Source: Didymodactylos carnosus (taxonomy: Eukaryota; Rotifera; Eurotatoria; Philodinida; Philodinidae). From it: a DNA stretch of 64,000 nucleotides. Of this stretch, positions 49,138-61,690 are shown piece by piece. Below the pieces are notes generated by a model. The model saw nothing but the letters and a program-made list of their open reading frames with translations. It made no database searches and was not told where the DNA came from. Both the position numbers and the translations under genes were made by a program. How positions within the stretch are numbered: the first letter of the stretch is position 1; every line of letters begins with the position of its first letter. The stretch covers positions 19,037 to 83,036 of the forward strand of contig CAJNOQ010000069.1 of NCBI GenBank assembly GCA_905250885.1, in the 5' to 3' direction.

Positions 49138-52100
49138 CTAGATTATTGTACAAACGGAACAGTAGGATATATGATTTGGATCAGTTCTTAATGCACTACT
49201 GCCACTTCCACCATTTAGAGGGGGATTTTGAGCATATCCTCGTGCTTGATGTGGCTGTTGTTGATTAACATTAAATGTACTTCTTATCCGAAATGATTGA
49301 TGATTTGCTCCATCATGTGTCGCTTCATTAGGCGAATGAGGCGCCGAATGAGTACTGGGCGTAGTGTTTTCACTTATATCTGAATTTAGAGAATCCGAGT
49401 GTAAACGTAATAGTGTTGGTCGAGCTGAACTCTTTTGAGTTATATAATTATTGAGTGTAGCAGGAGAAGTGGATTGAGCATAACGAGCTACGATGCTGAC
49501 GATCTCATTGTAACGTTGTTGGAGATCAGCTTTTTTGCCACTTCCACCGTGACCACCAACACCTAAAGGCGAATGACGTGATCTACAATATGAACTAGTT
49601 TATTAGGCAATTATGCTACCTTTTAAATCGACATATACCAATTGTGACAGTACAATGCTAAGAGAACCGAATGGAGGCCATGGAGTATCCTCAAACATAA
49701 CTGGTATAATCGGTGTTTTTAATAAATCAGCTAATATTAATTCTCTCTGGCACAGCGTAGACACAATATATTTTGGAGTGACACAGCAAATAATTACCTC
49801 AAAAAAAAATTATAATATTAGACGTGTATTATTGAACAGCGTTTAATATTTATATATTTTTGATTGTTTTTTCCAACACTTACTTTAGCATTACGTATTC
49901 CATGATCAATTTTTTCATATAATAATTCTCCCCCTCGAAAAGACCAAATAAATGTTAGTTTTTGATGGTATCTAAGAAAGTCAGAAGAAAACTTACCGCC
50001 CATTTGACCAATATCCATCCAACATGAGAAACCACATTTTTCTAAAAAGTTTCTTAGCTCCTTGACTTCGTCTTGTATATCCCAGTTATAACTGATAAAT
50101 ACTGGTGGTAGAGTATGTTGAGATTCTAAAAAAAAAGCAATCAGTAACGAAAGACAGTATTGAACTGATTAATGATTACTTACCACGTCCTTCATTAATC
50201 GTTTCAATTACATCATCTCGTTTAATTTGTTTCAATAGTGCTAGTAACATATCTAATCCTAATGTCGTATTTCCACTACGCACAATCCAATCAGTCATTA
50301 ATTGTAAAGATGGATTTCCATCTGAATTAAAGTGATCAATTATTGTTTTTTGATAGCCCAGTTTTTTCGCTAATGAACTCCAATCATTTTCATCACTAGT
50401 CACATTTAAAAGTTTTGATGCTGAACGTAACCATAATGGAAGTGTAGCTTCATCATAAAAACTATTTCTTAATTCATGTAATTTTTCAATAACAGGACTG
50501 TGTGAAACTGTACATGTAACATTTGGAAACCATTGTTTAAAACACGCTGTTGATATACGTCTAAAACCACAATTGACGATCTACAATCAAAATATTTTAT
50601 TACATGATAATAACATATTTTTCATACTATTAACTAACCGAATTTGATAAGCATTCGTCAAGATTTAAAAAGTGTAGACAAAAATCGTTGGTACAATAAG
50701 GTGCTTTGTGAAAATCACAAATTTTTCCACAAGGACACAAAACCACGCAAGAAGAAGAAAGACGTTTAATCCATGAATCACGAAAATTAATTAATAATGT
50801 TTCAAAAAATTTTCGCACCTAAAATATTAATTATTATGTCAATGATTTGATTTAAATGATTAGTGAGAAATAAAATTACTTTCGCAACCATTGTCGGCTC
50901 AGGATATAGAGATGTATGATATGTTTGAATACGAATAATTTGTACCTATTTATATAAAAATAAATTTTTAATATCAATTAGATTAAGAAATAAACAGTTT
51001 ACTTTCATTCGTGCATATCGTATAGGTGCCGATGTCAAAATCAAATCATGATCATCATCAAGAAAAAATCGTCCACGTTTATAATGTAATTTTGGTGTTT
51101 GTGATGTATTCTGAGATTGTGTCCATCTTATTGTTCGAACTAATATTCGATGAAATAAACTTTCTAACCAGAAAAAAAACAAAGAATAATGCCATTTTTT
51201 TGACTAATTTCAAATATAATTCATTTTTACCTGGAAAAAATCCATGAAAATCATAATAGAATATAACTGATTGCTCTTCTTTATCTGTTAATTGTTGTTG
51301 TTCATTGTAAATATTTCTTACACGACCTGGAACAATATATTCTTTAAATGTTCTCGATGTAACACCCTGAAAATATCAATTTAATTAGTAATAAAAACTA
51401 TATGAATAATTTTATAACTCACTTGTATCGGTAAACTTCTGTCACAAAGCAAATCAAACTTTTTCATTAAACCTAATAGGCAATTTTTTTGATTAAAATA
51501 AGGTTGACATAATATATCAAATAATCGTTCATCTAGTATTCCATCTTCTGTGGACAGTTTACTTGTAGTAGCTGATGTTATTACCATTGCATCCATTGTA
51601 CTCTAAAATTATTATTTATCGTTGAATATTCCACTCTCAGACTCATCATCAACTTACATTCGATTCATCATAGATAACACGTCTAATTACTTCAATTAAT
51701 TTTTGTGGTCGCAATATGAGCGTATTTTTCAAAAACATATCTTGTGTATTTCCAAAATAGACAATTATTCCCACATCATGATAAAAATCTAGCAATGTTT
51801 TGAGTTCTTCCGATGAACAAATATTTTCTTCACGAGCAATCTCACAAACCTTAAAAATTTCTCAGAAACTTATGTTTTCATCATTTAAACACTAGTATAG
51901 TACTTACTTGATCGAGTGAGGCATAAAAATTTCCTTGTCTTTTCAAATTGTTCAACGCCGTTTCAAAACGTACCCAATTTTCTGGTTGTTGTTCACCCAT
52001 ATAGGGCTCGTCGAAACAAACTTGTTCAATAACTTTCTTCAGTTTATCGATCTAGAACAGTCGAAAGAGCTTTAACATCTATCCATACATCTTTGATAAA

Positions 52101-55100
52101 AGGCATTAATTACCGTTTCAATATCGGTTAGGTCTGTGTTGACAGTTTCAACAGCAAAATAAGGTTCAATTACATGCGCTGCGTATGGCTTTTTTGAGAT
52201 CATTGCTTGTAGCTTTATAAATTTTTCGTTGATCTAGAATATAAGAAGAATTAACTTTACAATTCTCAGAAATCCTGAAGATTCAATTCTTTTATAAAGT
52301 TCATTATTCATACATACCAATCTGTTTTTATCTTCTGAAAGTGAATTTCGATGTGTTCCAACAATAATAATTGGTGGTGATAATCTTTGTTCCCCCGATT
52401 TCAGAGTAATCGAATTATTTGCAGAATGACAATAGATTGAATGTGCCCAGAAATTTAAATAATCTAAGTTTGTTAAATCTTTATTTTTCTATAAAGAAAT
52501 TCAACATTGTAGCATATTTATCGATGGCATTATCTTAGGCAACAAAAATCCTTAGATGGTCGGTAAAACAGCCATTTCAATACATTTTTTATCGTTCAAG
52601 ACGTTATAATAATGCGTTTTTGTGAGACTTTTTGTTGAGACTATGTGCTTCCCCATGATCTTCGGTAGTAAGAACAAACCTTTTTATGCGATTAAATATT
52701 TCATAAACTGGAGTGCATATTCCACTATTTGAATCCAGAAAAGGCACCCTTTCAATTTTCCACCTAATGTCCGCCTGGATGTTCCACTGCGGGTGACTTT
52801 CATAGAGCAAAAAAGTTCAAGCGAAACGCAAAATACTGTTTTTCTTTGAAAACCACTTCTCCTTTGATTTGATTCGGCCGCTAAAATTTCAGTGAAGTTC
52901 TCTATAGGTTTTCGAGCATGGAGAGTCTGATGTGCATATGCTCGCACATATACCATGAATACTTATGCGTGTGTGGCTGTTTTTTTCACATCACTATTTT
53001 TTAACCTTTGAAGCTTCTGACATATACATCTTCACAGGACTGTCAGAAAAAGTTGTCAAAAATCACTAAAATCCGTTATTAAGCCAATAAGAATTAGTGC
53101 ATTTGAAAGATAACACCCGATAGTATATTTTCATGGACTTCTCTCAAAATTGGTATTTTTGACGAAAATCATCATTTCTGACCAGGAGGGAGAAGACTTG
53201 ACGCGTTTTTGGTTGTTAAAAGCGAAAAACAAACGAGTCTTTGAGCAAGTTTTTCTTAAACCTTGGTATATACCTGAGATTGATATTCGTAACCAGAATC
53301 AGCCAAACTATCAAAATCTTTTGTTAAATCGAATACTAATAAATATACAGCACGAGATGATAAAAATATCTGAAGAGAAAAAAATTTATAAGTGTCTACT
53401 GATGTACTACAGAAGTTTTATATCACCTGATGAGTTGAATAGCAAAATGTTGCCCCAGGGAAATCCCACATATCAATGTGTAATTGTCGTCTGACGACAG
53501 AATTTATTGTTTTAGCTTTTGATGATTCCATTAGAAAGGTCAAAGCTGATTGTGCATCAGAATATTTCATTTGTCTAATATGCTGTATGATCAATGTTCG
53601 TATTGTATCCGGAACATTAAAAGTAGAATAGGTGGCCTTAAAATCTTCAATTAAACCATCTTTCCAAGACTAAAAATGAAGCGGTGATTAAAAATGAGTG
53701 TTTAACAAATAGCGCAATACTTTTCTTCTTACCTTATCTTTTTTATCTGTAGTATGAGCACATCGACATTTTAATAGATTAAGTACAATATTATATATAA
53801 GAGAACTATCATATTCTTGGATGTCGTCAACATCTTTCACAACTAAAAAGTCGAAATCATCAATTACGAACAAATTTATATGCTGGATGTTAAAATCATT
53901 TGCCTAAGTCTTCAACATGCAAATGACTGGGATTCGTTTGATTTGGCTCATGTTCACTGTTCAATCCTATTATAGTCCATGTACGAGATTCATCAATGTT
54001 TATTGAACAAGACGATGAAAGATCGATGGATTCTTGAAGACATTTATCACGTCTAAAATAAAACAACAAAGACCGTTTGACTCTCCTATTTTTATACGAT
54101 GCAGTTTATACTTCTTTTTTTACGCTCGGAAGTGTCTGTCTTAATATTATCGAGATAATTGTCCTTGAACACGAATGATTATTTCTTAAGGCTTTCTCTA
54201 TCAGAAATATAATATAGTCATAAAAATTCTATTAAGCTAAGCATAAGATCAGACAGTCCAAGGTGTTCACTATTAGAATCCATCTGTACATAAAAAAACG
54301 ACGCCAAAAATATTACTACTGATGGGAGCTTGTAGAGCAAACATTTCTAATCAATATGAGATGCCTGCCAGCGGTGAATAATGGTTTGATCAAAACCTAT
54401 GAGAACTGTATTGTATGCACCATACACTAACCCCATTTTCTGTTGGTGACGAACACCGTTAGAACGATTTCTTCGGCAAATTATGTGTTAGATGATTCGG
54501 GTTGGCCTCTAGCTAAAGCTAAAAGTCGCGGTAATAATATATCCGAACTAAATGTTCGATTTGAGCTACTATTTTGTCAATATTCAGGTTTTATCAAAGA
54601 GATTTTGAGTTTTTGACTTGAAATGCTTCTAGAAAAATTTCGAAATAGAATATAGAAATCCGACTCCGTTACACAATTTCTGTTGCTATTTCCCATGTCT
54701 AAAGATCAAACTATGCTTGCTCAAGAGGGGTCTTCTATTTAGGTTTTTTTTCATTGTGCGTAGGTCTTGTAATGTGTCCACCCCGTTTACTTAACATTCG
54801 GGTATTGAACAAATAAATTTCATTAAAAAATTTTTCTCTGGTTAGAGGTGCGTGTGTAATTTTTCTGACAAAAGTTTCAGCTACGTTTTTAGAACCATAG
54901 TTTCCATGATTATTTTTTCTTGATTATGATGTACATTAAATGTAAGAGCAACTCTTAGTTCCTCACCCTTACTTTTCCACGTATGTTTCAATCGTGAGTA
55001 CTCATTCTCAATGAATTTTCAGAATCACACAATAGTTAACCTTTCGTACTTGGGCTGGATAATCTACAGACACTGTAGAGTATTTGGTGCGAATTCGAAG

Positions 55101-56432
55101 TCAAAATAATGCTTCTAGACTGATTTGTGAGTTTTTTTTCGCAAACGACCTCGAATTTTCAACAAAAAAAAAACGATTCTCGTCCGTAAAATAGCTATAT
55201 GGCACTGACCATTAACAACTAATTCACGAAATTCATACTATAGGTAGGGTTACATTTTAGTACAAAGAAAAAGTTTGCATCTCTCACAGGTCAGGAGTTA
55301 TTGATATTTTACGGAAAAGAAATAAATCGCTTATATCTCACGAATCATCCAGTAAAAGAGGCCCAAACTTGGTGGGTGATCAGAATTCGATAAGAGCCAT
55401 GACTACATAGAATTAGAAGTCCCTAGCTATCATGGTTCTTGAGTTACAGGGATGTCACTACTGTTGCAGAGTACTGTAGATGAAATTCAATTCAGATTTC
55501 ATGACCATATTTTGTTCAGTATTTCCTGAAAATTCTGTCAATGTCTGAGTTATGGTTATCGAGATATGTTTCTTGCAGAAGAAAGTCTTCAAATATCTTT
55601 TTTAAACCCCATCCTCCAACATCACCGGAAATTTGCAAGTAAATGATAATTAATTTCAGATTTGATGAATATAAAAAAAAAAGTCAATTAAGATAAGTGG
55701 AAATATGAATACAAACGAGAAAATCAATCATACCCTTCATTTAACAACATTTTTTTTAATCTTGTTTTTCCACAATTTTTTTGGCCAACGATCATTAGCA
55801 ATGTTCGATAGACAGGTACTGTGCCGTTGTCACAAGCAGATTGATAATGTTTAATAGCATCAGTTCCACGAGCTTTTATTTCCCATGGCGCATCGTCTAA
55901 AATTTAAAAACAAAGATGTCACTATTTCATCTCAAATATTTGCTTCAAGTTTAAAATCATATAAAAGTTTACCATTAATTAACTGAACTGCTGTTGTATT
56001 GGCATAAATATCAAAGAATAACCATAATGGAGTGTTTTGTGGAAGAGAGTCTAATAATGTTCCCCGAACAACATTATTCACAGCATAATGTAATTGATTT
56101 GAATCAGTAAGCCATACACTAATTCTACAGCCACTTTTTAAATTTACAAACGTATTTAATGAAATAATATAAAAGCCCTCTTTCTTCACCCATGTTGGTA
56201 TACTTGTTAATGGTAGTTCATCGGTTGTTGACAATGGACTAGTTATTAAACCGAGACGTAGAGACCCTTTCCATATGTCAATCTGATTTATTTCAAACGT
56301 TAATTTTTGAAACTGGCTAAGAGGACGATCACAAAACACTATACCATTACCAAATCCGTTGATTCTATTAGCTCGAGAACATTCATTCGAAAATATAATC
56401 GATGAGCCAAATTTTGAATTATTGAACAGCAT
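49138..56432 (-). CDS. Multidomain NHR-Roc-COR-Death-TIR protein with CaaX-like C-terminus
   Basis: About 19 exons on the minus strand: 55973-56432, 55734-55896, 53733-54052, 53427-53669, 53274-53369, 52318-52488, 52114-52233, 51908-52051, 51658-51849, 51423-51602, 51231-51366, 51003-51163, 50880-50945, 50639-50818, 50184-50580, 49997-50125, 49884-49933, 49620-49797, 49138-49582 (about 1275 residues). Domains in order: a Neuralized repeat (residues 1-153; GFGNGIVFCDRPL, WKGSLRLGLI, LWLFFDIYANTTAVQLIN); a Roc GTPase with P-loop GQKNCGKT (about 191-198), switch II WDFPGATFCYSTHQ, SSRAVYLLVFDLTKD and G4-like VGTHRN; COR (FYHDVGIIVYF, LILRPQKLIEVIRRVI, then a Cys cluster LCPCGKIC); a Death domain (WSSLAKKLGYQKTIIDHF, TDWIVRSGNTTLGL); a TIR domain (PPVFISYNWD, FSCWMDIGQMGG, KIDHGIRNAKVIICCVTP) with Cys-x-x-Glu in TLCQRE; and a Ser/His-rich tail ending CTII. 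A single-base frameshift lies at 53896-53907, and the last splice join is off by one base. The likely role is a GTP-regulated innate-immune or cell-death signalling switch (inferred). Confidence 0.82.
52489..53273. other. Enlarged intron within the Roc domain
   Basis: The 785-bp intron sits between two exons that together encode a continuous Roc segment. Most other introns in this gene are 50-90 bp, so an insertion is likely. Short GC-richer frames at 52604-52956 (minus) show no recognisable domain. Confidence 0.45.
54053..55733. other. Enlarged intron after the P-loop exon
   Basis: A 1.68-kb interval separates the P-loop exon from the next coding exon; the splice phases on both sides agree. 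No coding sequence or clear terminal repeats were recognised in it. It is probably expanded by old insertions. Confidence 0.45.
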
Positions 56433-58440
56433 GTAGGAGTATCATTGAGTATCAATATCACAGTTTACAGATGAGAAGAATCGTACTATCAAAGAAGACT
56501 CCAATTTAACTGGAAGATTTTGTCTTAATAATGTGCACAGTTTTTCAGTTCTTCTTTCTTTCTTCTTTTTTTTCTTTACGTAATAAGAAAAAATAAATAA
56601 AACACCGGAATTTAATAAGAAAAACTTTCTGCATTTATCCCCTTCGTCAGACTATTAGAGATAAAGAAAAAGCAGGAAGGTAAGTTCAGCATGAGAAAAA
56701 AAATTGTAAAATATCAAAATGAAGACATGTATGGCGGCATTTCTTTCAGAAGAAAAAAAGAATTCCTTGCTTTTTTTTTTTCTATTTTAGAAAAACCAAA
56801 GAGTGAGAAAGATTTGTTCTGCGTGCTACAAGAGAACAAGTTCCAACAAACCATCTGGAAGAGCAGACATCGACAGCATGAAAAAAAAATTAATAAAAAT
56901 AAGCTTAAAGTAATTATGTTGGATATAATTATTTATTGTGTTGATGTATTTTGCTTATTTAGAATAAAATTCATAAACATAAAATGATAAAAGTTACCTT
57001 TTTTCATTTGCAACTAGATGATTTAATATTTGTTTGACATCGATCAGCTGTGGAATCGGCTTATGAGAAAACTCACGGTTATAACAATTTTAGACAGCAT
57101 GCAATGTTTTGAAGCATGAACAAATTTAATCTTTTAAAATACAAAAAGGTAAAAAAATGTTAGGCATAAATAAATTGTTCTGTAAATGTAGTTTATATAT
57201 TCATACGATTAAGAAAGATGAAATAAATATCACATATGTACATCAGAGAAAAATTCAAAACCATATGACATCTCACTTGTCAGAAGGAGAAAATTTAATT
57301 CAATGGGCCAATAAAATTAAAAAATGGCCGTTCTTCAAGTTCAGTAAAAACACGTCATCTTTTCTTGAAAATGTCACTAATGAGGATGGTTGTCTCTGAA
57401 TATATAAAATTCTTCTAATTGAATCAATGTTAAAATATGTTTAAAATGAACTTTATTTCTCCTAACATTAGTCCCTAAATAAGTTGAAAGAACATTATGG
57501 TTGTATATCTTTTCAGATTTAGACTTTGCTTTTTATTTAAATTAGTATCAAAAAATGTAAAACATATTTTACAAGTTTCATCTGTATGACTAATGCTGAA
57601 TGAAAACATGTGTTTATCTATTAAAATAGATTTCGTGACAGTCAATAATGAAATGTTAACCAACTAACACTTCTCTATAATAACTAAGTAGTTAATTTGA
57701 GAAATCAAGGGGTAATAGAAAGAAACATAGAAAATTCTATTCTTCAATGTCTTTACTTCCTACTATTATATAATGAGAATCCTGTGGTATTAATATTTCT
57801 ATGTAGACGAAACTTTCATGAAATGTTAATTCTGTTGTTATGATAAAATTCTTAATGCATCAGCGATCTGTCTTTACCAGATATCGTTATAACAAGAAAT
57901 AAAATAAGGTGCTCGTATTTTTCAAATTTCACCGCTCTATTTAACGCTAGAAGCTTGGGTTGATATGAGAATAAGTAAACTCATGTGATTAGAGGTTCAA
58001 AGGACCCGATTTTTGAGGTTTTGTCATGCAAAAGTACCAAAAGACTGTAAACTGTGAAAACAAAATTCTAAAAATACTTTATAAGTTCCTTCAAAAAATT
58101 CCCTCATTATAAAAACTTCAAAAGTCAGGTTCTATTCGCCTATGACTGCATGTGTTAGCTACAAATTAAAACTAATTCAAGCTCTTCAGCGTGTAACACA
58201 AACGAGAAACTGGCGAACTATTCTCGAAGAACAACACTTTTAAGACCATGTATCAATAGTGCAGATTTTTAGGCTTTCAATACAAATGTGAGAACATCCT
58301 AAACTGTGAAATGTCTGATTTAAATTACAAATGTTTGCTTCATATGACATGTCTATGAACGTTTTTGCTTCTTAAATTTCATATTAATTAAGTATTTTTG
58401 GAAATATCAATTTTCTACGCCTTTTAGAAAGGATATCACC

Positions 58441-59284
58441 AGCTTTTAAAATTTCAAGTAATTAGCTTTCTGTTATAGATTAAGATAGAGATTTATAAGG
58501 CGCCTCTGACTATATGCTTCTTGGGACTTGACGCTGTATGATTCCTGTGTAAACTAAAAAGTTTGGGTACTGCATACCTATATGATACCCTGTAATAAAA
58601 AAGTTTTTTTCCAATGTCCTTCTACTTTTTTAACAAACACCTTTTACCGTTGGATAGACGAGATGATCGTGCATTTGCGCATGTCATTGGTCTATTCAAA
58701 ATTAGTAGGAGCCCCCTTATTTTCTACTTTTCCCACTTCTTACACCTCTTCAATGGAAAATGAAGGCATACTTGAAATTAGCAGACAAAACTGGATCTGT
58801 GTTACTCAAATGTTTTTAAGAAAGAAGTGGGAAAAATAGAAAATAAGAGGACTAACTCCTTGCGGAAAACTTATTTTTTCTCACTCGCATTCTACCCCAA
58901 TCATACAAGAGAGCGAATTGAATTCTAAACAAAATGAGACTAAAATAAAGTTTAAGTCTTTGATCGTGTTTTGCGTAGAACGATTTTACTAACGTAGTAT
59001 TCCTGTGTCAAAAGTGTACCTTAATTTTGAATAGACCAATGACATGCGCAAATGCACGATCATCTCGTCTATCCAACGGTAAAAGGTGTTTGTTAAAAAA
59101 GTAGAAGGACATTGAAAAAAAACTTTTTTATTACAGGGTATCATATAGGTATGCAGTACCCAAACTTTTTAGTTTACACAGGAACCATACAGTGTCAAGT
59201 CCCAAGAAGCATATAGTCAGAGGCGCCTTATAAATCTCTATCTTAGCCTATAACAGAAAGCTAATTACTTGAAATTTTAAAAGC
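58441..59284. repeat. Large foldback element (arms of about 270 bp)
   Basis: Arms 58441-58709 and 59022-59284 are near-perfect reverse complements (AGCTTTTAAAATTTCAAG at the left, its inverse at the right; shared CCGTTGGATAGACGAGATGA). The interior holds a second inverted pair (TTATTTTCTACTTTTCCCAC near 58718 and its inverse near 58827). The open frame at 58582-58839 is a by-product of the arm. Confidence 0.75.
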
Positions 59285-59297
59285 CGGTGTCTTTCCA

Positions 59298-59680
59298 AAC
59301 AGAGCTCGAACCGATCCAGCCGGACCAGTTGAAAAGGTCAACCGGGTCGGTAGAGACCGGTGTTTCACCGGTTGAAACTTTTGAAACATCTGTTCTTTTT
59401 ACCCTGTTTGTCGTCAAAAAACTAAAATTTCACGTCTTTTTTCAGCCAGAATAAATAAGACGATGCTCAAGACAGATATTATTTCCATCACTTGTTTTAG
59501 GTTAAATGTTATGGACGCGTTAATTCTGGTTGGAAATTCTTTCTGAAAATCGATTTTCAAAAAACTCCGTCAGGTTTTTTGCCTTTTTCTCGCTGGTTTC
59601 GGTTGTAATTCCAACCAGTTTATCGGCCAGATCGGTCGGATCGAACCGGTTTACCGTTTCTTAACCGGGTTCCAGCTCTG
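59298..59680. mobile_element. MITE with AACAGAGCT ends, family D copy 2
   Basis: It begins AACAGAGCTCGAACC and ends GGTTCCAGCTCTG, flanked by TTTCCA on both sides (59292-59297 and 59681-59686). The right end is an inverted match to the left end of the element at 39062. The body is rich in CCGGTT/AACCGG motifs. It is non-coding. Confidence 0.7.
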
Positions 59681-60722
59681 TTTCCAAATAACATTCACAA
59701 ACATTTAAATGGGAACAATCACTATAAGTTCCCAAAGTACCCACTTCGAACTGTCACAAGAATTGATTATTTCTCATAGGATAAGTGGTTTATCTTCTGA
59801 AGATTCACGTACCACTTAACAATTTTTTAATTTTCTGTAAAATAGCGGATGGAAAGAAGAATTTACAATTTAATTTATTTAGAATTTCGTAAAGGATCTA
59901 TGATACTTCAATTCATGTGGTAGCAGACTCTTCAGATATGATGAAAACAACATATTTAACAATTGTGTTAAGGGTTCTTCCCGTCAAAAAATTCGATTTT
60001 GAAATTTATACATGATTCGACAGGCCAAAGTATGTACTTTCAAACGCGCCATTGTTTTGGTTTGGATGATGATTTTTGAGCGGTTTTAAAAGATTTTCTA
60101 AAACTTTGAAAGCAAAAATATCAGCTTTGTTTCATTTTTCAGTTATTGAATTTATCAACCTAAGAATATGCCGCACATGAGTCTGCACATGTCCATGCAA
60201 TGTATCATATTCGATAACATATAGCAAACTACTCTCAGCTATTTCCTACTCCACTTTTCTCATCAGAAAAACTCAATTGTTAAAGTCCAAACGTGTTTTC
60301 CGTTTTTCTCAAGATCACTTTTTTAAAAAGTATTTTCCAGACTTCTGCCTTATTCCAGGTGCCACAAGACTGAGATTGGTCTTAAAATGATGAGAAGACT
60401 TGTGATTATGGTTAAGAACTAGACTTTTTTTATTTTAGTTTCAGGGAAAAATAAAGATTCTCTACACAGTCTTTGGCAAAGATATTCTTCAATGCAAAAC
60501 CATTTGCAACACTTTGTTATTTACAAGAATATGACACAAATGTAAAAATAAGAGAACGAGTTCTAGCTCGTTGTAGTGCTAGTTTAATTTTTTTTTTTAC
60601 TCTTTTTTTCTCTTCATTTACCAATAAGTTGTGGAACAGGTCTTGTGCTTCACATTATCGTTAAGCCAATTGCATGTATACATGAGTATTTCTTTGAGAC
60701 CATATCTACATGAGCAAAACCA

Positions 60723-61250
60723 CACTGTAAAAGATAAAGTGTGTACAGAACACACATAAAGTGAATGCCAGGTTGATTCCCAGTGACCATCTAGAATGTA
60801 CGGCTTGAGTGTAAAGTACACACTGAGAAGTGACCGTCTTGCTCTGCACACTGAGACCAATGCTAGTCTACTTATCTAGACTATTTATGCTGAAAATGTC
60901 TCAAATTCATCAATCGATTGTTCAAATCCACCATATGGCGACATTTTTCTTTTTCACTTTTTTTCTTATCCGTTTTTTCTGGCAATGACAGCATATATAC
61001 TTTCGAAGATGGTGATCATGATTCTGAAATCATTTTTTCATTTGATACCGTAGTTCGAGAGAAAAATACAAAAAACGAAATCTTTTGGATTTAGAAAAAG
61101 ATTTATCTAGATGGTCAGCCTCAGTGTGTAATGTGCTAATAGCTCATTACATACTGAGGCTGACCATCTAGAGAGGGTACACACTCTTCGATGTCGAGTG
61201 AACGTTTAGAAGATTTACACACCTAGTGACACATTTTATTTTTTACAGTG
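60723..61250. mobile_element. TIR element with CACTGTAAAA ends
   Basis: The left end CACTGTAAAAGATAAAGTGT and the inverse of the right end (CACTGTAAAAAATAAAATGT) match over about 20 bp with two differences. The interior contains a strong 67-bp hairpin (61106-61172). No transposase was found. Target duplications are not clear. Confidence 0.5.
61106..61172. repeat. 67-bp hairpin
   Basis: TCTAGATGGTCAGCCTCAGT and its exact inverse ACTGAGGCTGACCATCTAGA form a perfect 20-bp stem, extended by TGTAATG/CATTACA after a small mismatch, around an 11-bp loop. Confidence 0.8.
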
Positions 61251-61499
61251 CATGGTGGTAAAAAAACATGAGCAATTGTCCAAACGAGCTGATGATGATC
61301 AACGAACGATTCATCAAATGATTGGTAGTCTATTGAATTTAATTGTTCAATCCATGTGGATATATTTATATTTTATTTAGTTTTCACTGTTGCATAAGAG
61401 CACCTCATGTCACGTACGACATTTTTAGGTTTACAGTTAGAATGAAGTTGAAAACGAATAACAAATATAAATGTCACATGTTTTCGTTCAAGACTATTC

Positions 61500-61690
61500 T
61501 CAGATCTTTTCTGCAGAAATAGATAAATTTATTTTTCCAAGACATCTCCGGCAGAATAAACAAAATAAATAACTTTTTCCGAGATCTTTTATGCAGAAAT
61601 GCTTAATTAATATTTTCCCCCAGATCTTTTCTGTCTTTTTTCCCTCCGAGATCCATTCTGATAATTTTCCGAGATCTTTTATTTTTACGT
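61500..61690. repeat. Degenerate tandem repeat around GAGATCTTTT
   Basis: Variants of CCGAGATCTTTT(C/A)TGCAGAAAT recur at about 61500, 61545, 61580, 61620, 61648 and 61668 with irregular spacing of 20-45 bp. The block is non-coding and its function is unknown. Confidence 0.5.

Noticed and set aside
53150-53494. 114-codon plus-strand open reading frame
   Set aside because: Lies antisense to two well-supported Roc-domain exons (53274-53369 and 53427-53669). It is a shadow of them.
58582-58839. 85-codon plus-strand reading frame
   Set aside because: It is part of the foldback arm and interior; its mirror image occurs in the opposite arm.
60921-60943. GTTCAAATCC-like sequence resembling a tRNA T-arm
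   Set aside because: No matching acceptor stem, D-arm or anticodon arm nearby.
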